64,000 nt of DNA from JACVRW01 sp963819115 (lineage in GTDB: Bacteria > Actinomycetota > Thermoleophilia > Solirubrobacterales > Thermoleophilaceae): positions 1,364,001 to 1,428,000 of the forward strand of contig CAWFUR010000011.1 in the NCBI GenBank assembly GCA_963819115.1, in the 5' to 3' direction. Numbering within the stretch: the first letter of the stretch is position 1; each line of letters opens with the position of its first letter. Both the position numbers and the translations under genes were made by a program. Below, piece after piece: positions 42,861-51,028 of the stretch. Below the pieces are notes generated by a model. It saw only the letters and a list, made by a program, of their open reading frames with translations, made no database searches and was not told where the DNA came from.

Positions 42861-44368
42861 TCAGCCCGGAGCCGCTGCTTCCGCCGAGGCTGAGGGCTCG
42901 ATGTCCGGTAGGCGCACCATGCGGAAGGAGTTGAACAGCCCGAGGAGGCCCGAGAGGATCGGCACGAGCAGAGCGACCTGCAGGGCGAGGTTCGTCGCGT
43001 CGGTGTTGATGCCGAGGATCTCTTCCCGGACAGCCGGGGGCTCGTGGACGAGAAGTTCGTCGAGTTGGCGGTTGCTCACGACCTGCGCGTCATCCTCCAG
43101 GGTCTGCGCGATCTGCTCCTGCTGCGCGGAGGGAACCACGGGACTCGCGTTCGTCATGTTGGTGAATGCCAGGGACAGGGTCGCGAGCAGAACGCCGCCC
43201 GCCACCGCCAGGCCGAACGACAGCCCGAACGACCCCGAGGCCGAGTTCACTCCGGCCGCCTCGCTGATCCGATCCTCATCGATCGGGGCGAGTGTGTAGT
43301 TGTTGAGCTGCGACACCAGCAGGCCAAGGCCCGCCCCGGCGATCACCAAGGGGATCATGAGATACCAGCCGGAGTCCGCGTCGGGCACGATCGGGATGAT
43401 CAGCGCCAGGCCCAGCGTGCTCAGCCCGAACCCGGCTCGGATGACCGTGGCGGGGCGCCGGCCGCCGGGCCTCCGCCCGGCGAGGATCGCGACAGCGAAC
43501 ATGGTCAGCGAGAGTGGGGCGAGCGACAGGCCTGTCTGCAGGGCGTCGTATTCGAGCTTGATCTGAAGGAAGATCGGCAGCGCGATCATCGCCCCGCCGA
43601 GCGTGACGTTCTGCAGCATCTGCCCGGTTATCCCGACCCTGAAGTGCGGGAGCCGGAAGAGGTCCGGATCGAGCAGCGTCACCCTGCCGTCGCGATGGCG
43701 CCGCACGAGCCAGCGGGCGAGCGCCCAGAGGGCCAGCGCGCCGAGCGCGATGAGCAGCACCACGTAGTCGCCTCCCTCCTGCCACACGAGGATGCCCAGC
43801 ACCACACCGCCCATCCCGAGCACCGACAGTGCGGCACCGACGCCGTCGACCTGCCGCTCCCCCGTGTACGGCACGTCCTTCACGATCCCGATCTGCGACA
43901 GCACGACCGCGATTACCACGACCTCCAGCAGGAAGCCGACGCGCCAGGACAGGTAGGTGGTCACGAACCCGCCCAGCAGCGGCCCGACGGCGGCGGCGAT
44001 CGCAGCCGCCGCCCCGATGAGCGCATAGGTCTTCTTCTGTGCCGCTCCCTCGAAGTTGCCGTGGATGAGCGACTGCATCGCAGGCAGCAGGAGCGACGCG
44101 CCGAGGCCGCCGATGAGCGCCCAGAAGACGATGATCGCTTGCGTCCGAAGAGGTCGCCGAGCTTGCTGCTGATCAGGATGAATGCGGCGGAGACCAGGGC
44201 CTCGAGCGCGATGGCGCTCTGGACGGAGCTAACCGTCGTGTCGAGGTCCCTGACCACCGACGCGATCGACACGTTCATCAGGGACGTGTCGACCACAAGC
44301 ACGAACATGGCCGCCGCCAGAAGCACCGACAGCCGCGAGTTCCCCGCTTCCTCCGGTGCCTGGCGCAC
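42861..44368 (-). pseudogene. MFS (DHA2-type) transporter broken by internal deletion and frameshift
   Basis: The first part (44368 to about 44130) encodes RLSVLLAAAMFVLVVDTSLM and a motif A LGDLFGRKR. The frame then fails, and the transporter resumes in another frame as IIVFWALIGGLGASLLLPAM, running on to 42861 through the remaining helices (QSLIHGNFEGAAQKKTYALI, TTYLSWRVGFLLEV). Comparison with the family layout suggests loss of roughly 20-25 residues covering TM3 plus a frame change. Translation of the full transporter is therefore unlikely; a sequencing error alone would not explain the missing helix. Confidence 0.8.
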
Positions 44369-44395
44369 GGCCCCTATTTCGCTACCGCAGTCGCT

Positions 44396-44785
44396 CTATG
44401 CGAGCGCCTTCGCCTTGATGGCTTCGAACTCCGCTTGGGTGAGCGCTCCCGAGTCGAGCAGCTCCTTGGCCTTGGCGATCTCGCTGGCGGACCCACCCGC
44501 CGTCTCGCGCACGTATTGGTCGAACGCCTGCTTCTGGCCCTCGGCCTGCTGCATGCTGCGGTCGCGCATCCCGTCATGCTGGGCGATCAGGTAGACCAGC
44601 ACGCCTAGGAACGGCACGACGATCACGAACACGACCCAGGCCGCCTTGCCCCAGCCGCTGATGTCGTGGCGCCGGAACAGGTCGGCGAAGACGGTGATCA
44701 CGATCCAGATCCAGATCACCCAGCTGAAGAAGATGATCATCGTCCACAGGATGTCCAGGAATGGGTAATCGGCTGCTATGACCAT
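44396..44785 (-). CDS. PLDc_N / SHOCT-domain small membrane protein
   Basis: 129 residues. Two membrane helices (about 10-30 and 50-68) with a PLDc_N-like pattern (WTMIIFFSWVIWIWIVITVF, WGKAAWVVFVIVVPFLGVL) and VYLIAQHDGM. The C-terminal 30 residues are a SHOCT motif: AKAKELLDSGALTQAEFEAI. SHOCT tails are common on small actinobacterial membrane proteins and may mediate oligomerisation. Function unknown. Part of the insert between yggS and sepF. Confidence 0.85.
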   Translation of the reverse strand: MVIAADYPFLDILWTMIIFFSWVIWIWIVITVFADLFRRHDISGWGKAAWVVFVIVVPFLGVLVYLIAQHDGMRDRSMQQAEGQKQAFDQYVRETAGGSASEIAKAKELLDSGALTQAEFEAIKAKALA

Positions 44786-44904
44786 CTAGTTGGGCTCCCC
44801 CAAGTAGCCAGCGAATCCAGCGGATGTATACACCGGGGGACGGTGTCCCCGCATTGGGTGACAGCGAACTCTCAGCGGGACGGCGATTGTCACAGTGTGG
44901 GGCC

Positions 44905-45735
44905 GTGGAGCCTTCTGCCTTTGAGCTGATGCGGCCGCTGGGAGGCGGCGGCGCGGTCACCCTCTCCGGCGAGGAGGCGGGCTCGGGGCCTGCGGTGGTG
45001 CTGCTGCACGGGCTCTCGGCCACCCGGCGGTACGTGCTGCAGGGCTCCAAGGCGCTTCCCCGCGACGGGTACCGGGTGGTGTCGTACGACGCCCGCGGCC
45101 ACGGTGCCTCCTCCCCCGCTCCCGGCGAGTACGCGTATTCGAGCCTGGTGGAGGACCTCTGGGCGGTGATGGACGACCGCGGGATCGAGCGTGCGGCGCT
45201 GGTGGGTAGCTCCATGGGCGCAACGACGGCCGTGGCCGCCGCCCTCGATCGTCCTGAGCGCGCGGCCGCGCTGGTGCTGATCACGCCCGCGTACGCCGGC
45301 GAACCGGGCGGCGAGGACCGCTGGGACGGGCTGGCCTCCGCCCTGGAGAGCGGCGGCGTGAAGGCCTTCGTGGACGCCACCGACCCGGATTCGCTGCCCG
45401 AGCGCTGGCGCGGGCCGGTGCGCCTGGCCGTGGGCCAGCGCATGGAGCGCCACGAGCATCCGGGCGCGGTGGCGGAGGCGCTGCGCGCCGTGCCACGCAC
45501 GTCCGCCTGGGAGGGCATGGAGCCGCTCGGGCAGATCTCGGTGCCCACGCTCATCGTGGCCTCCCGCGACGAGGCCGACCCCACCCACCCGCGCGCCCTG
45601 GCCGAGGAGTACGCCCGCCTGATCCCGGGCGCCGAGCTGGTGATGGAGGACGAGGGCCAGGCGCCGCTGGCCTGGCAGGGCGGGCGCCTGTCCCAGGCGG
45701 TGGCCGGCTTCCTCCGGCGCTCGGGCTACTCGTAG
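44905..45735 (+). CDS. Alpha/beta hydrolase
   Basis: 276 residues from GTG 44905. Core features: VVLLHGLSATRRYV (oxyanion HG), DARGHGASSP, nucleophile elbow ALVGSSMGATTAVA (GxSxG, Ser near 101), acid region VASRDEADPTHP, and a late EDEGQAPLAW where the usual catalytic His is not evident. The missing His is odd: Gln-Ala-Pro occupies the position where Gly-His-x-Pro is typical, so catalysis is uncertain. ATG 44929 is an alternative start. Overlaps the convergent yggS gene by 10 bp. The leader contains a GGGGAC-GGT-GTCCCC palindrome. Confidence 0.82.
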   Translation: MEPSAFELMRPLGGGGAVTLSGEEAGSGPAVVLLHGLSATRRYVLQGSKALPRDGYRVVSYDARGHGASSPAPGEYAYSSLVEDLWAVMDDRGIERAALVGSSMGATTAVAAALDRPERAAALVLITPAYAGEPGGEDRWDGLASALESGGVKAFVDATDPDSLPERWRGPVRLAVGQRMERHEHPGAVAEALRAVPRTSAWEGMEPLGQISVPTLIVASRDEADPTHPRALAEEYARLIPGAELVMEDEGQAPLAWQGGRLSQAVAGFLRRSGYS

Positions 45736-46334
45736 AGGACGCTGCCGAGACGCACGATCGTGGCGCCCTCCTCCACGGCCACCGCGTAGTCCTGCGAGGT
45801 GCCCATCGAGAGGCGCTCCAGTCCGTGCTCGCCCGCCAGCTCGGCCAGCCTCGCGAAGTGCGGGCGGCTCTCCTCCGGGTCCGTGGCGAACGGCGGCATG
45901 GTCATGAGGCCGGTGACGGGCACGGGGCACCGTTCCATGAAGTCCGCCAGGTCCGCGGGCAGGATGCCCTCCTTGCCCTCCTCGCCGGCCACGTTCACCT
46001 GGACCAGCACCTCGGGGGCGGGCGTCTGCTCGAGGCGCCGCAGCGCCGAGTCGGAGGCGAGGGAGTGGATCAGCCGGACGTTCGGGGCCACGTCCCTGAC
46101 CTTCCGGCTCTGAAGCGCGCCTATGAAGTCCCAGGTGAAGAGGTCGCGGTGCGCCTCCTGCTTCTCGAGCAGCGACTGCGCGCGGTTCTCGCCCACGAGC
46201 ACGATGCCCGCCTCGGCCAGGGCGGGCAGGTCCTCGGTGGCCACGTACTTCACGGCGGCGAGCACCTCCACGGCCGGCGGCACCCGCTCGCGGATGCGCT
46301 CCAGGTTCTCCCTAACCCGGGCGGGATCAAGCAT
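45726..46334 (-). CDS. yggS: PLP homeostasis protein YggS/PROSC
   Basis: 202 residues. Alanine-racemase-like barrel: EVLAAVKYVATEDLPAL with the PLP Lys, GENRAQSLLEKQE, FIGALQSRKV, VQVNVAGEEGKEG, and SMGTSQDYAVAVEEGATIVR. The family usually reads AVSK or AVTK at the PLP Lys; here it is AVK-Y. Binds PLP and balances free PLP pools without known catalysis. Overlaps pgeF by 8 bp. Confidence 0.94.
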   Translation of the reverse strand: MLDPARVRENLERIRERVPPAVEVLAAVKYVATEDLPALAEAGIVLVGENRAQSLLEKQEAHRDLFTWDFIGALQSRKVRDVAPNVRLIHSLASDSALRRLEQTPAPEVLVQVNVAGEEGKEGILPADLADFMERCPVPVTGLMTMPPFATDPEESRPHFARLAELAGEHGLERLSMGTSQDYAVAVEEGATIVRLGSVLYE

Positions 46335-47037
46335 CGAGCGTCACCAGCCCCCCCTGCCTACCCGTGAGACCGGCGTCGCGGCGGTGGGAGAAGTAGAGAT
46401 CCTCACGGCAGCTCGTGCAGTGTTCCAGGTGCGCCACCCGGGTCACCCCGGCCTGCTCGAGCTTCCGCGAGATGGCCGCGCGCAGGTCGAGCATCCGCCC
46501 GTCGGCCACGCGCTCGAGGCCGGAGAAGGCGTCCAGCACCTCTGGGCCCACCTCGTAGCAGCAGGCTCCGATCCCCGGACCCACGGCCGCGGCGGCACCC
46601 GGTCCGAGGGCGGCCACGCCGCGTTCGATGATGCCCCCGGCCACCCCCCGCCAGCCGCAGTGCAGCATCGCCACGCGCGAGCCGTCCGAGAGCGCGACGG
46701 GATAGCAGTCCGCGGCGAGCACCAGCAGCCCGAGTCCGGGCACGGCGGTCACGTGCCCGTCCACCTCGTCGAGATCGCCGCCGGGCCGGGCGTAGGCCGG
46801 GTCCGCCGGAGGCTCGTGCCACTCGCGGAGGTCGGTGCCGTGCACCTGGCGGCCCATCGCCACTCGCTCGGCGGGGAGCCCGGCGTCGTCGGCCAGCCGG
46901 CGGCGGTTCTCGGCCACGTTGGCGGGATCGTCGTCGGTCAGCACGCCGAGGTTGAGTGAGGAGTACGGGCCCTCGCTCACGCCGCCCATCCGGGTGGAGA
47001 AGGTCACCCGGGCGCCGGGCAGGCGGATCTCCGTCAT
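46327..47037 (-). CDS. pgeF: Peptidoglycan editing factor PgeF / YfiH laccase-domain enzyme
   Basis: 236 residues. Conserved His/Cys zinc-site segments: STRMGGVSEGPYSSLNLG, MGRQVHGTD, VLAADCYPVAL, AMLHCGWRGVAGGI and YFSHRRD. YfiH proteins act on nucleosides and in E. coli remove mis-incorporated residues from UDP-MurNAc peptide stems. The pgeF-yggS pair is conserved upstream of sepF in Gram-positives; here sepF is separated by an insert. Confidence 0.93.
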   Translation of the reverse strand: MTEIRLPGARVTFSTRMGGVSEGPYSSLNLGVLTDDDPANVAENRRRLADDAGLPAERVAMGRQVHGTDLREWHEPPADPAYARPGGDLDEVDGHVTAVPGLGLLVLAADCYPVALSDGSRVAMLHCGWRGVAGGIIERGVAALGPGAAAAVGPGIGACCYEVGPEVLDAFSGLERVADGRMLDLRAAISRKLEQAGVTRVAHLEHCTSCREDLYFSHRRDAGLTGRQGGLVTLDA

Positions 47038-48266
47038 GCCGGGCCCCTCGCGAGCTCGAGTGCGGTCCGGAGCTCGTCGTCGCGGCCCGACACCAGCCCG
47101 TCGAGCTTGCGCCGCAGCGTCTCCTCCAGCGCCCGGCCGAGGGCGGGACCCTCGGGTACGCCCGCGGCCAGCAGGTCCTCGCCGGTGATCTCCAGGCGCA
47201 CGTGGGCGAGGCCGGACACCCAGCGCAGGATCGGGGTGGCCGGGGCGCCGAACGCCAGGGTCAGGGCCAGCAGCTCGCGCGGCTCGCCGGCCAGCAGGGC
47301 TCGCAGCTCCGACGGCATGGGACGGTCGGCCCGCAGGCGGTGCGCCAGCGGCTCCGCCGTGCGCGACGCGCGGGACACCGCATCGCGGTCGCGTGCATCG
47401 AGCTGGAGTGACCCGAGCCAGAGATCGAGCTCCTCCGGGGCGCCGGCGCAGAGGGCGGCCAGGGCGGCCAGCGCGCGGTCGGCTCCGATGGCAATCGCCC
47501 CCAGGGAGGCGGAGGCCACGAGCTCCGGGTCGGGGTCGAGGGCCGGGTGCAGCGCGCGGTCGATGCCGAGGTCGTGCATGCGCCTCACGCCCGCCGGGGC
47601 GTCCAGCTCGCCGAGGATGAGCATCAGCTCGTTTCGGACCCTGACCCCGGACACGGTGTCCAGCGCCCCTTCCGCCACCGCCGCCCGGGCGTCGCGCTCG
47701 GTGTCCTCCTCGAGCGCGAAGCCCAGCCGGGCCGCGAAACGCACGGCGCGGAGCAGCCGGGTCGGGTCGTCGAGGAAGCTGTGCGGGTGGAGGACGCGGA
47801 CCAGGCCGGCCTCCAGGTCGTCGTGGCCGCCGCGCGGGTCGTAGAGGTGGCCGAGATCGTCGCCGGTCAGGCCGATGGCCATGGCGTTGATGGTGAAGTC
47901 GCGGCGGCCCAGGTCCTCGGCCAGCGGCGCCGGTTGGACGCGGGGCAGGGCGCCGGGCTGGTCATAGACCTCCCTGCGCGTTGTTGCGAGGTCGAACTTC
48001 CACCCCCTCGCGTGAACAACGGCTGTGCCGAAGCGCTCGTGCTCGCGGACATCCCCGCCCATGGAGTCGGCCAGCTCCCGGGCTGCCCGGCGCGCATCGC
48101 CCTCCACTGCCAGGTCGATCGCACGGTCTCCGTCGATCGTCAGCAGCAGGTCCCGCACCGGACCGCCCACGAGGTACACGGGCGGCAGGTAGGTGAGCGC
48201 GGGAAGCAGGTCCTCCATCCCCGGGAGGCGCCGGACCCGCTCGCGCAGCGCGGTGTACGGGCTCAC
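47034..48266 (-). CDS. tRNA nucleotidyltransferase / poly(A) polymerase family protein with altered DxD
   Basis: 410 residues. Motifs of class II nucleotidyltransferases: YLVGGPVRDLLL (residues 31-42), RRDFTINAMAIGL near 125, LYDPRGGHDDLEAGLVRVLH, and FLDDPTRLLRAVRFAARLGF. The catalytic DxD position reads Ala49-Ile-Asp51 (GDRAIDLAVEG) instead of the normal Asp-x-Asp, so the first metal-binding Asp is missing. The protein may be catalytically weak or bind RNA without adding nucleotides. Located between pgeF and hisF with 4 bp overlaps. Family membership is sure, function is not. Confidence 0.85.
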   Translation of the reverse strand: MSPYTALRERVRRLPGMEDLLPALTYLPPVYLVGGPVRDLLLTIDGDRAIDLAVEGDARRAARELADSMGGDVREHERFGTAVVHARGWKFDLATTRREVYDQPGALPRVQPAPLAEDLGRRDFTINAMAIGLTGDDLGHLYDPRGGHDDLEAGLVRVLHPHSFLDDPTRLLRAVRFAARLGFALEEDTERDARAAVAEGALDTVSGVRVRNELMLILGELDAPAGVRRMHDLGIDRALHPALDPDPELVASASLGAIAIGADRALAALAALCAGAPEELDLWLGSLQLDARDRDAVSRASRTAEPLAHRLRADRPMPSELRALLAGEPRELLALTLAFGAPATPILRWVSGLAHVRLEITGEDLLAAGVPEGPALGRALEETLRRKLDGLVSGRDDELRTALELARGPA

Positions 48267-49081
48267 AGGCGGACGGGCACGCCGGCCCGGCGCATGTGCT
48301 CCTTGGCCTCGCGCACCGAGTGCCTGCCGTAGTGGAAGATCGAGGCGCAGAGCACGGCGTCGGCACCTCCGCGCTCCACCGCGTCCACGAGGTGGTCCAG
48401 CTCGCCCGCGCCCCCCGAGGCGATCACCGGCACGTCCACGGCGTCGGCCACCAGCCGGGTCAGCTCGAGCTCATACCCCTCCTCGGTCCCGTCGCGGTCC
48501 ATGCTCGTGAGCAGTATCTCCCCCGCCCCCCGCGACACGGCCTCGCGCACCCACTCCACGGCGTCGCGGCCCACCGCGGTGCGACCGCCGTTCACGTACA
48601 CGCCGTAGCCGCTCGGGAACCGGCCAGGGACCGCCGGCGGGGGGCCGGGAGGCGCGAGCCCCCCGCTGGCATTGTCCCCTTCGCGTCTGGCGTCGACCGC
48701 CAGCACCACGCACTGCGAACCGAACACCTCCGCCATGTCGCCGAGCAGCTCCGGCCGGGCCACCGCCGCCGAGTTCACGGACACCTTGTCGGCACCCGCA
48801 TCAAGAACGGCCTGGGCGTCCTCCACGGAGCGCACACCGCCGCCGATGGTGAAGGGGATGAACACGTCGTCCGCGCAGCGGCGGGCCAGCGCGGCGGCCG
48901 TCTCGCGCTTCTCGTGGGAGGCCGTGATGTCGAGGAACACGATCTCGTCGGCCCCCGCCTCCTGGTAGCGCACGGCCAGCTCCACCGGGTCGCCGGCGTC
49001 GCGCAGGTTCACGAACTCCACGCCCTTCACCACCCGGCCCTTGTCCACGTCCAGGCAGGGGATCACCCGCCGCAGCAGCAT
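48263..49081 (-). CDS. hisF: Imidazole glycerol phosphate synthase subunit HisF, with a palindromic in-frame insert
   Basis: 272 residues from ATG 49081 (TGATG with hisA). TIM barrel with catalytic Asp11 (PCLDVDKGRVVKG), VSVNSAAV, LLTSMDRDGT holding Asp, and VIASGGAGELDHL. Between beta strands, after VDARREGD, about 22 residues (135-157, GGLAPPGPPPAVPG region) are added relative to the family, encoded by a DNA palindrome at 48634-48669. HisF with HisH makes imidazole glycerol phosphate and AICAR. Barrel ends are otherwise complete. Confidence 0.94.
   Translation of the reverse strand: MLLRRVIPCLDVDKGRVVKGVEFVNLRDAGDPVELAVRYQEAGADEIVFLDITASHEKRETAAALARRCADDVFIPFTIGGGVRSVEDAQAVLDAGADKVSVNSAAVARPELLGDMAEVFGSQCVVLAVDARREGDNASGGLAPPGPPPAVPGRFPSGYGVYVNGGRTAVGRDAVEWVREAVSRGAGEILLTSMDRDGTEEGYELELTRLVADAVDVPVIASGGAGELDHLVDAVERGGADAVLCASIFHYGRHSVREAKEHMRRAGVPVRL
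48634..48669. repeat. Palindromic element inside hisF coding sequence
   Basis: Arms CCGGCGGGGGGC (48634-48645) and GCCCCCCGCTGG (48658-48669), 12 nt each with one G-T wobble, around a 12 nt loop. It lies exactly within the Pro/Gly-rich insertion of HisF. Unlike the dispersed 46 bp repeat in sequence. Confidence 0.7.
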
Positions 49082-49812
49082 CAGCCGTGCTCCTCCAGCG
49101 CCGCCTGCCCCGAGCGCACGTCGAAGCGGCCCTCGTAGAGCGCCTTGCCCGAGATCACCCCGGCCAGGTTCACCAGGCGCATGTCCCGCAGGGCGGTGAG
49201 GTTCTCGATCGACCCGATCCCGCCCGAGTAGAGGAAGCGCCCGCGCACCGCGGCCGACACGCGCCGGATCTCTTCCAGGTCGGGCCCCTCGAGCATCCCG
49301 TCCCGGTCCACGTTCGTGTACACGAAGCGGGACGCGCCGCGGCGCTGCAGGCGCTCGATCACGTCCTCCCCGCGCATCTGCATCTCCTTGGTCCAGCCGG
49401 CCACCGACACCTGGCCGCCGCGCACGTCCACCGCCACGAGCACGCGGCCGCCCCACATCTCGAGCGCGCGGTCGAGCAGCTCGGGGTCGGTGTAGGCGGC
49501 GGTGCCCACCACCACGCGATCGGCGCCCGCGGCCAGCGCGTCGCGCACGGCCTCCAGGGAGCGCAGCCCGCCGCCGTACTGCACGGGCACGTCGAGCTCG
49601 CTGGTGATCCGCTTCAGGTGGCCGAGGCTGGCCGGCGCCCCGGCGCGCGCGCCGTCCAGGTCCACAACGTGCAGGAAGCGCGCGCCGGCCTCCACGAAGG
49701 AGCGTGCCGCCTCCAGCGGATCGTCCGCGTACACGGTCTCGTCGTCGAAGTCGCCCTGGCGCAGGCGCACGGCCCGGCCGTCGCGGATGTCCACGGCGGG
49801 CAAAAGAATCAT
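49081..49812 (-). CDS. hisA: Phosphoribosylformimino-AICAR ribotide isomerase
   Basis: 243 residues. Starts MILLPAVDIRDGRAVRL with catalytic Asp8, repeat half-barrel VPVQYGGGLRS, RVVVGTAAY, then VYTNVDRDGMLEGP with catalytic Asp and YSGGIGSIENL. Fourth-step isomerase of histidine synthesis. ATGA overlap with hisH. Confidence 0.95.
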   Translation of the reverse strand: MILLPAVDIRDGRAVRLRQGDFDDETVYADDPLEAARSFVEAGARFLHVVDLDGARAGAPASLGHLKRITSELDVPVQYGGGLRSLEAVRDALAAGADRVVVGTAAYTDPELLDRALEMWGGRVLVAVDVRGGQVSVAGWTKEMQMRGEDVIERLQRRGASRFVYTNVDRDGMLEGPDLEEIRRVSAAVRGRFLYSGGIGSIENLTALRDMRLVNLAGVISGKALYEGRFDVRSGQAALEEHG

Positions 49813-50444
49813 GCGGAAGCTGCCGCGGGAACGCAGCTCTTCACGAAGTTCCCGAGCAGCCGCAGCCCGTCCGGACCCGACTTCTCGGGGTGGAACTGCA
49901 CTCCGTAGAGGCGCCCGCGCGCCACGGCGCTCACGAACTCGCTGCCGTAGTCGGCGCTGCCGAGCACGTCCGCGGGGTCGGTGGGCCGGGGGGCGAAGGA
50001 GTTCGCGTGGTAGAAGGCGCAGGGGTCCGGGAGGCCCTCGTTCAGCGCGGTGCGCGCCCGCCAGCCGACCGGGTTCCAGCCGATCTGGGGCACCTTCAGG
50101 CCACCCGCCTCGAGCGCCACGACCGGGCCCCCGAGCAGTCCGATGCCCTCGGCCCCTCCCTGCTCGGTGGTGGACTCGAACAGAAGCTGCATTCCCATGC
50201 ACACGCCGATCACGGGCACCTCGGCCTCCACTCGCTCGCGCAGGAGATCGTCCAGGGCGAGGCGCCGCACGTGCTCCATGGCCCGCGGCATCGCCCCCAC
50301 TCCGGGCAGCAGCACGCCGTCGGCTGCGCGCACACGGCGGTGATCGCTCGTCAGCTCGGGCTCCGCCCCGACGTGCTCCAGCGCCTTGGCCACCGAGCGC
50401 AGGTTTCCCATTCCGTAGTCGAGGATCGCCACCCGCGCGCTCAC
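49809..50444 (-). CDS. hisH: Imidazole glycerol phosphate synthase glutaminase HisH
   Basis: 211 residues. Class I amidotransferase: VAILDYGMGNLRSV, PGVGAMPRAM, nucleophile VIGVCMGMQLLFE (Cys near 82), and YGVQFHPEKSGPDG with catalytic His and Glu. Ends APAAASA-like. Supplies ammonia to HisF. GTGA-type overlap with hisB. Confidence 0.95.
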   Translation of the reverse strand: MSARVAILDYGMGNLRSVAKALEHVGAEPELTSDHRRVRAADGVLLPGVGAMPRAMEHVRRLALDDLLRERVEAEVPVIGVCMGMQLLFESTTEQGGAEGIGLLGGPVVALEAGGLKVPQIGWNPVGWRARTALNEGLPDPCAFYHANSFAPRPTDPADVLGSADYGSEFVSAVARGRLYGVQFHPEKSGPDGLRLLGNFVKSCVPAAASA

Positions 50445-51028
50445 AGGACCCCCTTGGTGGAGGGCACGCCGGTCTCTCGCGGGTCGATCGCCACGGCGGC
50501 CCGCAGGGCACGCGCGAAGGCCTTGAAGGACGCCTCCACCATGTGGTGCGCGTTTGTGCCCGCCTCGACGCGCAGGTGCAGCGTGAGCTTGGCCGTGGTG
50601 GCCACCGCGCGCAGGAACTCCTCGGCCAGGTCGGTGTCGAAGTCGCCCACGCGGACCTCCGGGAATGCGCCCTCGAAGACGACGAACGGCCGCCCGGACA
50701 CGTCCAGCGCGCAGCTCGCACGGGCCTCGTCCATGGGAATCACCGCATATCCGAAGCGCACGATGCCCGCGCGGTCGGCCAGCGCCTCGTCCAGGGCACG
50801 CCCGAGCGCTAGCCCGGTGTCCTCGACGGTGTGGTGGGGGCCCGTCTCGAGGTCGCCCTCCACGCGCACGTCCAGGTCCAGGCCGCCGTGGCGGGCCAGC
50901 GCGTCCAGCAGGTGATCGAAGAACCCGACGCCCGTGGCTCGCTCGCCCGCGCCCGCGCCGTCGAGCTCGAGTCGTAGCTCGACGTCGGTCTCGCTGGTTG
51001 TGCGGTGGATCTCGGCGCTACGGCTCAC
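50441..51028 (-). CDS. hisB: Imidazoleglycerol-phosphate dehydratase (monofunctional)
   Basis: 195 residues from GTG 51028. Metal-binding motifs GFFDHLLDALARHGG and PHHTVEDTGLALG, repeated later as DLAEEFLRAVA and GTNAHHMVEASFKAFARAL. Dehydrates IGP to imidazole acetol phosphate. No fused phosphatase domain. No hisC aminotransferase between hisD and hisB, where actinobacteria usually carry it. Confidence 0.95.
   Translation of the reverse strand: MSRSAEIHRTTSETDVELRLELDGAGAGERATGVGFFDHLLDALARHGGLDLDVRVEGDLETGPHHTVEDTGLALGRALDEALADRAGIVRFGYAVIPMDEARASCALDVSGRPFVVFEGAFPEVRVGDFDTDLAEEFLRAVATTAKLTLHLRVEAGTNAHHMVEASFKAFARALRAAVAIDPRETGVPSTKGVL

Noticed and set aside
43044..44594. 516-residue plus-strand reading frame across the MFS region.
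   Set aside because: Antisense to the transporter remnant; no membrane or domain character and unusual Gln/Arg/Glu content.
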